The position numbers and the translations under genes were made by a program. Below, piece after piece: positions 1 to 7,423 of a stretch of DNA of 19,431 bases. The notes under the pieces were generated by a model, which made no database searches, was not told the DNA's origin, and was given only the letters and a program-made list of their open reading frames with translations. Source of the DNA: SIG452 sp045580405 (GTDB lineage: Bacteria; Bacillota; Clostridia; UMGS1840); the NCBI GenBank assembly GCA_045580405.1, contig JAZNNT010000096.1, forward strand, positions 1 through 19,431, written 5' to 3'. Position 1 is the first letter of the stretch, and every line of letters begins with the position of its first letter.

Positions 1-2025
1 CTTTTATGTTCCTTATTGATTCTGACTCCCGTGTTTGCCAACACGGAATCTGAAAGTATGCAAAAAACTCTGGAGCATGCGAAAAGTATTCTCACGATTC
101 CGGCAGAATACAGCGAGTTTACTTATCATTCCCAGACCGATGCAGACGGCACCGTTTATTGGACCTTCCGTTGGTCCGGCGAGCAAAAGGGGAATGTGGA
201 AGCTACCTTTTCCGAAGATGGTGTTTTAGCCTCCTATTATGCTTGGGTATATACCGAATCTTATGATGATTCTTTGGCAAATTATACCCATGAGGAAGCA
301 AGAGAAATTGCCAAGGAATTTATCAAAAGAGTAAATCCCCAAGTGTATCCCTATCTTTTGGAGGACACACCTGACGGGGAAAACAGAGATTCCCGTACCG
401 CATTTTTCACCTTCCGGGAATACCGAAACGATATCCCTACCTTTGCCAACACCGTTTCCGTGACCGTGGATAAATATCACGGAATTGTTCGCAATTATCA
501 GAGTAGCAAACGAATGGAAAGCTTTTTGGAATCGGAAATCAAACTGACCGAGGATGCAGCAAAGGATGAATATCTTCGTGACATCGGTATTCGCATGGAA
601 TATCGGATGTACTATGATTACCGGACCACAACATATAAAGTATTCCCTGTTTATTCCTTAAAAGATACCACGGGCAAAGCAATTTGCGTGATGAGTGGAG
701 AGGTATTAGACCCCTACTTCCCGGAATCCTTCCTGTTTCGCGTGTTTAACGGAGCTATGTCTGATCTCATGACGAAGGAACAAGCTGCAGGCGTGCAGTT
801 TACTCCCGAAGAGCTGGCGGCGTTATCCAACGTAAGCGAGGTATTCTCCAAGGAGGATATCGAAAAACTTGCCAAAGAAAAGATTCCTGCCTTAAAAGAC
901 TATACTTTGCGAAGTGCATCGCTGCAGCGTGATTATCGTGACGAAACTAAACTATTCTGGTACTTAGATTTTCAAAAAGACGAAGACAGTTACCGTGCCA
1001 GCGTCCAGTTGGATGCCAAAACAGGACAGCTGTTGGGATTCTACTTACCTCAAAACGGTATTGAAAACACAACTTTTACCAAAGAAGATGCGAAACTGAT
1101 TGCAGAAGCGTTTTTACAAAAAGAAGCGGCTGATGTATTTGCCAAAACTGAGTATACCGAAGAAGTCAATTCTTATGTTCCCTTAGCGAAAGAAGGAAGA
1201 CTTCCGAACAGCTATGAGATTACCTATCAGAGAATGGAAAACGGTATTCCCGTCAGCGGAAACTATTTAACCGTGCGGGTGGATGCAGATATCAAGCAGG
1301 TCGGTTCCTATACCCGTTCTTTTACCGAGGGACTTACCTTTCCCGATATTTCTACTTGCTTAAGTGAAACAGAAATTTTTGAAATTATGGATGAAAGAAT
1401 GGATTTCTTAGTAACCTATCTTCCCACAGAAGAAGGCAATCAACTTGCCTACACCTTCTTACATCCCGAAAGTCATCTGTTTGATCCTTATACGGGGAAC
1501 CTGTTAAGTTATGACGGTAGCAATTTACAGGAAGCTTTTGTGCCTCAGTATACCGATATTTACGGTCACTGGGCAGAGGAAATGATACTGACGCTTTTGG
1601 ATAACGGGTACTATTTCTCGGATAATGAATTTCGTCCCGATGATGCCATTACCAAAAAAGAGTTTTTGCAATTCTTCAGAATGCTTGGAAACGATACGGA
1701 CGAAGAACTGAATAAGTTCATTGCAAAGCTGGAAGAAATTCCTGTCGAAGAGGCAGATGTGAATGCCGTGATGACCAAAGAAACAATCAGTAAATATTTT
1801 ATTTACTATCTGGGGTATCAAAAAATTGCTGCTGTGGATGAGATGTTTTTATATCCCTTCCCGGATGGGGAAGCGGTGGATGCATCCTTAAAAGGTGATA
1901 TCACGATTTTAACAGGTCTTGGCATTTTTAAGGGAAGTTCCGACGGACACTTCTATCCCAAAAAACAGCTGACTCGTGCAGAAGCAGTAAGCTGTGTGTA
2001 TAATTTCCTTGCTGCTACGCCGTAA
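1..2025 (+). CDS. Secreted YcdB/YcdC-like protein with C-terminal SLH domains (5' truncated)
   Basis: The reading frame is open from base 1, and its first codons read as the end of a signal-peptide hydrophobic core (LLCSLLILTPVFA) with a likely cleavage after VFA. The true start therefore lies upstream of the window and the TTG at 16 is not the start. About 674 residues are visible. The long middle part contains repeated Lys/Glu-rich alpha-beta segments (e.g. FTKEDAKLIAEAFLQKEA) like those of YcdB/YcdC or PepSY-type extracellular proteins; this family call is by pattern only. The C-terminal 160 residues hold SLH repeats: YTDIYGHWAEE near codon 517, a degenerate middle repeat, and GIFKGSSDGHFYPKKQLTRAEAV near the end. 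SLH domains usually bind secondary cell-wall polymer, so the protein is probably anchored at the cell surface. Its substrate or role is unknown. It converges with noc. Confidence 0.8.
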   Translation, partial: LLCSLLILTPVFANTESESMQKTLEHAKSILTIPAEYSEFTYHSQTDADGTVYWTFRWSGEQKGNVEATFSEDGVLASYYAWVYTESYDDSLANYTHEEAREIAKEFIKRVNPQVYPYLLEDTPDGENRDSRTAFFTFREYRNDIPTFANTVSVTVDKYHGIVRNYQSSKRMESFLESEIKLTEDAAKDEYLRDIGIRMEYRMYYDYRTTTYKVFPVYSLKDTTGKAICVMSGEVLDPYFPESFLFRVFNGAMSDLMTKEQAAGVQFTPEELAALSNVSEVFSKEDIEKLAKEKIPALKDYTLRSASLQRDYRDETKLFWYLDFQKDEDSYRASVQLDAKTGQLLGFYLPQNGIENTTFTKEDAKLIAEAFLQKEAADVFAKTEYTEEVNSYVPLAKEGRLPNSYEITYQRMENGIPVSGNYLTVRVDADIKQVGSYTRSFTEGLTFPDISTCLSETEIFEIMDERMDFLVTYLPTEEGNQLAYTFLHPESHLFDPYTGNLLSYDGSNLQEAFVPQYTDIYGHWAEEMILTLLDNGYYFSDNEFRPDDAITKKEFLQFFRMLGNDTDEELNKFIAKLEEIPVEEADVNAVMTKETISKYFIYYLGYQKIAAVDEMFLYPFPDGEAVDASLKGDITILTGLGIFKGSSDGHFYPKKQLTRAEAVSCVYNFLAATP

Positions 2026-2034
2026 GAAATTCCT

Positions 2035-2082
2035 AAAAAAAGACTGGTCCCTACCCAAACGGGTAAGGACCAGTCTTTTTTT
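2035..2082. terminator. Bidirectional intrinsic terminator between the SLH protein gene and noc
   Basis: A 16-bp stem with a single mismatch (arms 2041-2056 and 2061-2076) closes an AAAC loop. It is followed by seven T on the plus strand and preceded by seven A, which are T on the minus strand. Both convergent genes stop at its edges (2025 and 2081), so one hairpin can end both transcripts. Confidence 0.9.
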
Positions 2083-2905
2083 AGGAGGAGGTGGGTGAAT
2101 TGGATTTTTCAATTCGCACTACATATTCAATGTAGGTATCTGTTTCGTTTTTTTGAGTGTTGGCAGGGACGCCTGCTTTGTTCATCATTTCCACTGCCTG
2201 CTTTAAAGTGTTGGAAAAAATGCGGATATCCCGAAACAGCGGAATCAGCCGTTTCTCCTTTTTTTCGCGGGATGCTTTTTCCGAGAGCAAACTGTCCACA
2301 TACTGTTCTGTTTCCAGCACATTAAGGTTTTTCGTCACAATCTGATGAAGCACCTTTTTTTGCAGCTCCTCGGATTCCAGCCGTAACAATGCCCGGCAGT
2401 GGCGTTCACTTAACTGATGCTCCACCGCCAACGCTTTCACTTCATCACCAAGACGAAGCAGCCTAAGCTTATTGGCAATGGTAGACTGTTTTTTTCCAAG
2501 CTTGAATGCAAGCTCGTCCTGGGTGTAGGCAAATTCCCGAATCAGTTTGTCGTAGGAAATGGCTTCCTCAAAAAAACTGAGGTCTGCTCTTTGCAGATTT
2601 TCGATTAAGGCAACCAATGCGGAAGCATCCTCGTTCACATTCATCACGATGACGGGGACTTCCTTTAAACCAATGAGTTTTGCTGCTTTTAACCGTCGTT
2701 CTCCGGCAATCAATTCATAGGTGGTATCGTTTAATTTCCGTACCGTCAAGGGTTGAATAATTCCACAGGAGCGGATGGATTCCGCCAATTCAAACAGTGC
2801 AGCTTCTTCAAAAATTTTACGGGGTTGATGCGGATTTTTTAAGATGGAATCTGTGGGGATACTCAAGAGTTTATTCTTTGGTGTGTTTTTTGGAAAAAGA
2901 TTCAT
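2081..2905 (-). CDS. noc: ParB/Noc-family CTPase, nucleoid occlusion protein
   Basis: This 274-residue protein has the ParB N-terminal domain (HQPRK at 26-30, ELIAGERR at 64-71, ENLQR at 102-106: the CTP-binding motifs). A ParB-type helix-turn-helix follows at about 127-152 (TQDELAFKLGKKQSTIANKL) and then a C-terminal dimerisation region. The C-terminal stretch RDIRIFSNTLKQAV...AGVPANT is close to my recollection of Bacillus Noc (RDMRIAMNTIRQSL...SGVNVNT) and less like Spo0J, so I call Noc, which blocks division over the nucleoid from specific DNA sites. The start is ATG with AAGGAG seven bases upstream on the minus strand. The gene stands without a parA partner, 123 bp downstream of spoIIQ. 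A Spo0J-like role cannot be excluded. Confidence 0.82.
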   Translation of the reverse strand: MNLFPKNTPKNKLLSIPTDSILKNPHQPRKIFEEAALFELAESIRSCGIIQPLTVRKLNDTTYELIAGERRLKAAKLIGLKEVPVIVMNVNEDASALVALIENLQRADLSFFEEAISYDKLIREFAYTQDELAFKLGKKQSTIANKLRLLRLGDEVKALAVEHQLSERHCRALLRLESEELQKKVLHQIVTKNLNVLETEQYVDSLLSEKASREKKEKRLIPLFRDIRIFSNTLKQAVEMMNKAGVPANTQKNETDTYIEYVVRIEKSNSPTSS

Positions 2906-2966
2906 TTTTTTGCTCCTTTTCTGCGTTTTGTATCAATAATTGGAAAAAATTACCATATTTGATTTT

Positions 2967-2995
2967 ATTATAGCAGAAGGGGAGAAGAAAGTAAA
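2967..2995 (-). promoter_or_regulatory. Candidate sigma-A promoter of noc
   Basis: On the minus strand there is a perfect TATAAT (2967-2972) with TTTACT (2990-2995) 17 bp upstream. Transcription would start near 2960, about 55 nt before the noc ATG. This would give noc vegetative expression independent of the sporulation genes upstream. Confidence 0.55.
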
Positions 2996-3028
2996 GAAAA
3001 ACCGTTCGACGTTTTTTGCCAAAAACCT

Positions 3029-3721
3029 TTATTCCGCGTTTAGGGAGACCTGGAAATAATCTCTGGGGTTTAAGGGGGTTCCGTTTTGTTCTAACTCAAA
3101 ATGGAGATGGCAGGGCAGATGGGATTCCCAGATTCCGGAGGTGCCCATCGTGCCGATTTGTTCTCCCTGAAGGATTTGCTGACCAACGGTTACCACATTG
3201 TCGCCAGCCAGATTGGAATATCGGGTAATATACCCGTCATAGTGCGTAAGCTCCACCGTGTAGCCCTGCTCATAATCAAAGCTGTTTTTTGTGACGGTTC
3301 CGTCTGCCGCTGCATAAACGGGAGTGCTGTCCTCTCCGCCAAAGTCTATTCCTAAATGTGTGCGGTAATCCTGGTAAGTTGCCTGAAATACCAGCACATC
3401 CTCCGTATAATCGGCAAGTACTTCGGAACCGGTTGCAGGAATGGACAGCCGAAGCAGTTTGGGAGTGGGTTCCGGCGTAGGTTCGGGAGTGGTAAGAGGA
3501 GTAGGAGATGGCGGTAATGTGGGATATACAGCAGGCTTGGGTGACATTGTGGCAGACGGTGTGGGATGTATCAGCTTTTCCAGATTCGCATTGGTTTTTT
3601 GGGCAAGCTCCTGCTCCAGACGATGGGTCATGATATTGGAAACGCCCAGCGTAACCGCTGTTACGGCACCTGCCATGGCAAGAAAGGTGAGAAAGGTTTT
3701 TCCTTTTTTCATATGCTTCAT
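3029..3721 (-). CDS. spoIIQ: SpoIIQ-like M23 (LytM) membrane protein
   Basis: The protein has 230 residues from the ATG at 3721; a TTG one codon earlier (3724) is possible but less likely. The SD is AAGGA ten bases upstream. It has a single N-terminal membrane segment (about residues 9-30), a Pro/Thr-rich linker (about 53-88, with PTP/EPTP repeats) and a C-terminal M23/LytM domain. Numbering from the TTG, the zinc-type residues HLGID (H123, D127) and HLH (H206, H208) are present. The position usually occupied by the second catalytic His in YxHL reads YSNL (N171). It lies directly after spoIID on the same strand, as I recall for Clostridium, and carries a sigma-F-like promoter. This supports SpoIIQ, the forespore partner of SpoIIIAH in the engulfment channel. 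A general M23 endopeptidase is the alternative. Confidence 0.75.
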   Translation of the reverse strand: MKHMKKGKTFLTFLAMAGAVTAVTLGVSNIMTHRLEQELAQKTNANLEKLIHPTPSATMSPKPAVYPTLPPSPTPLTTPEPTPEPTPKLLRLSIPATGSEVLADYTEDVLVFQATYQDYRTHLGIDFGGEDSTPVYAAADGTVTKNSFDYEQGYTVELTHYDGYITRYSNLAGDNVVTVGQQILQGEQIGTMGTSGIWESHLPCHLHFELEQNGTPLNPRDYFQVSLNAE

Positions 3722-3758
3722 CAAATATCCGTCCTTTTTTTAAAATAGTTGCTAAGAA

Positions 3759-3787
3759 AAGTGTAACCGTTTGGCATTATTTTATAC
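3759..3787 (-). promoter_or_regulatory. Sigma-F-like promoter of spoIIQ
   Basis: On the minus strand GTATA (3783-3787) is followed after 14 nt by GGTTACACTT (3759-3768). This fits the sigma-F pattern GYATA / GGNNANANT closely. It lies immediately downstream of the spoIID stop codon and about 30-40 nt upstream of the spoIIQ ATG, where a forespore promoter is expected. No competing sigma-A promoter is evident in this gap. Confidence 0.6.
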
Positions 3788-3791
3788 CTGA

Positions 3792-4763
3792 TCAATTGGC
3801 AATTTCGACTCCGGTGTAGTATTTTTTTAAAATTTGGTCATAAGTGTAACCCATTTTTGCCAGGTGATTGGCGCCGTACTGGCTCATCCCCACACCATGA
3901 CCGTTTCCCTTGGTGGTGATACTGACACAGTCGGTGATTTCTACTGTAAAGTTGGCGGAACGAAGTCCCAGAAGTGATCTCAGCTCCGTTCCCGAAAAAG
4001 AGACACCGCAAAGCGATACCGATTTCACGCTGCCCGATTCATTTTGTATCCAATCGGCGAACCAGTTTTTTTGTTCATTTGTAAAAGACACTTTCTTGTC
4101 TCCTGCATTGATTTTTTCTTGAAATTCCAGAAAAGAGAACACTTTTGTTTCCTGATAGCGTGGAGACGCTTCTTCTCCTTCAGAAGGAACAGACACTAAA
4201 TACGGCACGGCATTTCCCCACACATCTTCAGCGTTTTCGGTCCTTCCGGATGACGTGGAATGAAACACCGCAGAGATAGGTTCTCCGCCGTATAAAAGAA
4301 CTTGGTTTTTGGTGGTATCCACAGCTTGTCTGATTTTTTGGAGATGGGATGGGGTGGAAGCAAATTTTTGGGATAACTCCTGGGGTGTCAGATAGGCTTT
4401 GCAATGGGCAGAATCGGAGCAGACATTGGCATTGGGATGGTCTTTGTTAGGAAATTTAGCACGGTTTACTGTATAGGTTCTTGCAGCAACCGCCTGAGCT
4501 TTTAGTGCCTCCGTCTCAAATGTAGCAGGCATTTCTCCTGCTACCACACCGTAGAGATATTCCTCCAACGGAAGAACGAGAGGCACTCCCTTATGAAGAA
4601 GGGTAATTTCTTTTGGGATTTCTGCTGTTAAAGTGCTTTTATTCGGCGTGTTGTTTTCTTTTGGAGCAGTGTGTCCAATACTGCCGAAGATAAACGGAAT
4701 GATCCATAACACCAAAAACACTCCGCCACCGAGGAGCAAAGGAAAAAAGCGGTTCTTTTTCAT
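3792..4763 (-). CDS. spoIID: Stage II sporulation protein D, peptidoglycan lytic transglycosylase
   Basis: This 323-residue protein has an N-terminal membrane anchor (about 7-28) and the full SpoIID/LytB domain. Signature motifs include LEEYLYGVVAGEMP (catalytic Glu at E77 by family analogy), HSTSSGRTENAEDVWG, and GNGHGVGMSQYGANHLAKMG near the C-terminus. A cluster H109, C115, H120, C121 matches the zinc-binding region known from SpoIID structures. SpoIID cleaves glycan strands at the mother-cell side of the septum and works with SpoIIP and SpoIIM to drive engulfment. The start is ATG with an AAGAAGG SD. No terminator separates it from spoIIQ, so read-through into spoIIQ is likely in addition to the internal promoter. 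Confidence 0.95.
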   Translation of the reverse strand: MKKNRFFPLLLGGGVFLVLWIIPFIFGSIGHTAPKENNTPNKSTLTAEIPKEITLLHKGVPLVLPLEEYLYGVVAGEMPATFETEALKAQAVAARTYTVNRAKFPNKDHPNANVCSDSAHCKAYLTPQELSQKFASTPSHLQKIRQAVDTTKNQVLLYGGEPISAVFHSTSSGRTENAEDVWGNAVPYLVSVPSEGEEASPRYQETKVFSFLEFQEKINAGDKKVSFTNEQKNWFADWIQNESGSVKSVSLCGVSFSGTELRSLLGLRSANFTVEITDCVSITTKGNGHGVGMSQYGANHLAKMGYTYDQILKKYYTGVEIAN

Positions 4764-4802
4764 AAAATATTGCCTTCTTTCGATTGTTTTTTCATAAGAT
4801 TG

Positions 4803-4828
4803 TTTTATGAGAGCCTTCTCTTATAAAA
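4803..4828. repeat. 11-bp inverted repeat in the spoIID/lon divergent region
   Basis: Arms 4803-4813 and 4818-4828 are complementary except for one G-T position and enclose a CCTT loop. A further related half-site, TCATAA at 4792-4797, is inverted relative to TTATGA at 4805-4810. The repeat is upstream of spoIID and about 20 bp upstream of the lon -35. It could be an operator or a hairpin in the spoIID 5' region; it lacks a proper terminator tail for an upstream gene. Confidence 0.5.
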
Positions 4829-4844
4829 AACTATAAAATTTTAC

Positions 4845-4873
4845 TTGCTTTTTTTTAGAAGTTATTGTATAAT
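4845..4873 (+). promoter_or_regulatory. Sigma-A promoter of the lon-hisS-aspS operon
   Basis: TTGCTT (4845-4850) is followed after 17 bp by a perfect TATAAT (4868-4873). The predicted start is near 4880, giving a leader of about 100 nt. It is the only convincing promoter found upstream of lon. The three downstream genes have short gaps and no visible promoter of their own. Confidence 0.7.
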
Positions 4874-4891
4874 AGTATTTAATGTATATGT

Positions 4892-4963
4892 ATGACCATT
4901 TATCAGTATGCTTTTTCGGAAACCCTTTGTTTCCTAAGTTCTTCTAAGAATCCGAGTGGTCAT
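4892..4963 (+). promoter_or_regulatory. Structured 5' leader of lon
   Basis: The leader can fold into a closed element ending just before the SD. ATGACCA (4892-4898) pairs with TGGTCAT (4957-4963), and TCGGA (4916-4920) pairs with TCCGA (4951-4955). A local hairpin GGAAAC/GTTTCC (4918-4923 / 4929-4934) competes with the second helix. The SD AAGGAG follows at 4967-4972. It has no U-tract terminator, so any control would more likely act at translation or RNA stability. No CtsR or CIRCE operator is visible. Confidence 0.4.
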
Positions 4964-4980
4964 AATAAGGAGTATTTTCT

Positions 4981-7404
4981 ATGACAAACGAGAATCACAA
5001 CATGATAGAAGAAATCGTCACCGAGGAAATGGCGGTTCTGCCTCTTCGGGGCGTTTGTATTTTCCCGCACACGGTGATGCATTTGGATGCCCAAAGAAAA
5101 GTTTCGGTGGCAGCCATTGAGTATGCTATGCAGCATAATAAACCCGTGTTGCTTTTAGCTCAGGTAGACCCTTCGGTGGAGCATCCTAAAGAAGGAGATT
5201 TTTACCGCATCGGTACCATCGCTAAAGTAAAACAGCTTTTAAAACTGCCCAACCATTGTGTCAGAGTGCTGGTGGATGCCAGGATTCGTGGTGAGAGTTT
5301 AGCTGTTTACGAAAAAGAGGGAATGCTCTTTTCTCAGGTGAAACGCTGCCCCAGACGGCAGGTAATCCGCCGTTCCAAACAGATGGAAGCGCAGATTCGT
5401 TCTTTAAAGGATGTGTATGCAGAGTATTTCAAGCTGGTTGGCAGAATTTCTCCCGATGTGATGGGAGGCATTGTTTCCACCAATGATTTGGAAAAGCTAA
5501 CCGATATTATTTGCGGAAGTTTGTTTATTGACTATGAAGAAAAGCAGTTCCTTTTGGAAATGTCGGATCCTAAAAAACGGGTTACCGAGCTGATTAAAAT
5601 CTTAACAGCGGAAATTGATCTTCTGCAATTGGAAATTGATATTCAGGCAAAGGTCAAAAGTCAGATTGATAAAAATCAAAAGGAATATTACCTAAGAGAG
5701 CAAATCCGTGCCATTCATGAGGAGCTTGGGGAAGAGGAAGATGTTCATTCTGAATCCGAAGAATACTTAGGGAAATTGGATGCCATTAAAACTGCGCTTT
5801 CCGAGGACTCCTATGAAAAAGTGAAAAAGCAGATCAGCCGATTCGCTAAAATGCATCCTCAGGCGCAGGAAACCATGGTAGAAAGAAATTACTTAGATAC
5901 CTTGTTTGATTTGCCCTGGTTAAAAACCACCAAAGAAAATATTGATTTAAAAAAATGTATGGAAAAGCTGGACCGTGACCATTACGGTCTGGACAAAGTG
6001 AAAGAAAAGCTTTTGGAATATCTTTCTGCCAAAAAATTTAATCCCGAAATCAAGTCTCAGATTTTATGTTTGGTAGGGCCTCCCGGGGTAGGGAAAACCT
6101 CCATTGTAAAATCCATTGCTGATTCCATTGGCAGAAAATATCAGAGAATGTCTTTGGGCGGTGTGCATGACGAAGCGGAAATTCGTGGGCACAGACGTAC
6201 CTACGTTGGCGCAATGCCGGGCAGAATTATGGCTGCTATCCGCACCGCAGGTGTGAAAAATCCGCTCATCTTATTAGACGAAATTGATAAATTAGGCAAG
6301 GATATGCGGGGAGATCCTGCAAGTGCGCTTTTAGAAGCCTTGGATAAAGAGCAGAACAATACCTTTACCGACCACTATGTGGATTTGCCTTTTGATTTGT
6401 CCGAAGTGCTCTTTATTACCACGGCAAACAGCTTGGATACCATTCCTGGACCGTTACTGGATCGTATGGAAGTGATTGAATTATCCGGCTATACCCGTTA
6501 CGAAAAATATCGGATTGCTACCGATTACTTAGTGAAAAAACAGTATAAAGAGCATAAAATTACCAAGAAGACTCTGAAGATTGACGATAGTGCTATTTAT
6601 TCCATGATTGATTACTATGTGAGAGAAGCAGGGGTTCGCCGACTGGAAAGAACCTTAGTCACTTTGATTCGTAAAGCAGAAAAACAAATGCTTCTATCCG
6701 ATAGAAAATCTATTACAGTAACGGCAGAAAATTTGGAAACCTTCTTAGGCAAAAAGAAATACACTGTGGATCCCAAAAATCCCTTCCCCGAAGTGGGTGC
6801 AGCTTTAGGGTTGGCCTGGACCGCTGCCGGCGGGGATACCTTGTTCTGTGAAGCGGTAGCCGTGGACGGAACGGGTAAAATCGAAGCAACCGGAAGCCTG
6901 GGAGACGTGATGAAGGAATCTGCTAAAATTGCGGTGGCATACATCCGTTCCGTGGCAGACCGTTTGAAGCTGGACAAAGATTTTTATAAAACCAAAGATA
7001 TTTATATTCACTTCCCCGACGGAGCTACTCCCAAAGACGGTCCCTCTGCAGGGATTACCATTGCCTTAGCGGTGACCTCTGCATTAACGGGCAGAAAAAT
7101 CCGAAACGATGTGGCAATGACGGGCGAAATTTCCATCCGTGGAAAAGTGCTTCCTATCGGCGGACTAAAAGAAAAATCCATTTCCGCTCACCGAGCAGGA
7201 GTATTTAACATTATCATTCCCAAGGAAAACGAAAAGGACCTGGAAGAAATTCCAAAAGAAATTTTCCCGGATTTTAACTTTATGAGCGTTTCCGAATTTT
7301 GGGAAGTGTTGGAAATTGCACTGCTTCCCAAGGATGATGACGAATCCGTGGATTTTTCCCACGATACATTTTCCCCATATAACGTATATGAGAATAAAAT
7401 TTAG
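4981..7404 (+). CDS. lon: ATP-dependent protease La (Lon)
   Basis: The 807-residue protein has typical LonA organisation: N-terminal substrate-binding domain (about 15-215), a helical linker, an AAA+ module, and a C-terminal Ser-Lys protease domain. Visible motifs are Walker A GPPGVGKT (366-373), Walker B LILLDEID (429-436), catalytic Ser in DGPSAG (S689) and catalytic Lys in GGLKEK (K730). Lon is a cytoplasmic hexamer that degrades misfolded and some regulatory proteins. An acidic tail of about 25 residues follows the protease core. The ATG is preceded by AAGGAG eight bases upstream. hisS begins 19 bp after the stop, so the two are very probably co-transcribed. Confidence 0.97.
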   Translation: MTNENHNMIEEIVTEEMAVLPLRGVCIFPHTVMHLDAQRKVSVAAIEYAMQHNKPVLLLAQVDPSVEHPKEGDFYRIGTIAKVKQLLKLPNHCVRVLVDARIRGESLAVYEKEGMLFSQVKRCPRRQVIRRSKQMEAQIRSLKDVYAEYFKLVGRISPDVMGGIVSTNDLEKLTDIICGSLFIDYEEKQFLLEMSDPKKRVTELIKILTAEIDLLQLEIDIQAKVKSQIDKNQKEYYLREQIRAIHEELGEEEDVHSESEEYLGKLDAIKTALSEDSYEKVKKQISRFAKMHPQAQETMVERNYLDTLFDLPWLKTTKENIDLKKCMEKLDRDHYGLDKVKEKLLEYLSAKKFNPEIKSQILCLVGPPGVGKTSIVKSIADSIGRKYQRMSLGGVHDEAEIRGHRRTYVGAMPGRIMAAIRTAGVKNPLILLDEIDKLGKDMRGDPASALLEALDKEQNNTFTDHYVDLPFDLSEVLFITTANSLDTIPGPLLDRMEVIELSGYTRYEKYRIATDYLVKKQYKEHKITKKTLKIDDSAIYSMIDYYVREAGVRRLERTLVTLIRKAEKQMLLSDRKSITVTAENLETFLGKKKYTVDPKNPFPEVGAALGLAWTAAGGDTLFCEAVAVDGTGKIEATGSLGDVMKESAKIAVAYIRSVADRLKLDKDFYKTKDIYIHFPDGATPKDGPSAGITIALAVTSALTGRKIRNDVAMTGEISIRGKVLPIGGLKEKSISAHRAGVFNIIIPKENEKDLEEIPKEIFPDFNFMSVSEFWEVLEIALLPKDDDESVDFSHDTFSPYNVYENKI

Positions 7405-7423
7405 CTGAGAAAGGGTGATTCCT

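Noticed and set aside
2997..3017. Terminator between spoIIQ and noc
   Set aside because: Only a short bulged stem (AAAAC-GT / AC-GTTTT) with a 3-base loop; flanking T-runs exist but the stem is too weak to call.
4764..4860. Sigma-E promoter for spoIID
   Set aside because: A CATAAAAC on the minus strand resembles a -10, but no sequence at the right distance resembles the sigma-E -35; spoIID is expected to be sigma-E dependent, yet I cannot support a site.
6615..6977. Antisense ORFs inside lon, hisS, aspS and ribosomal genes
   Set aside because: They are frame shadows with no SD, no recognisable domains and composition dictated by the sense gene.
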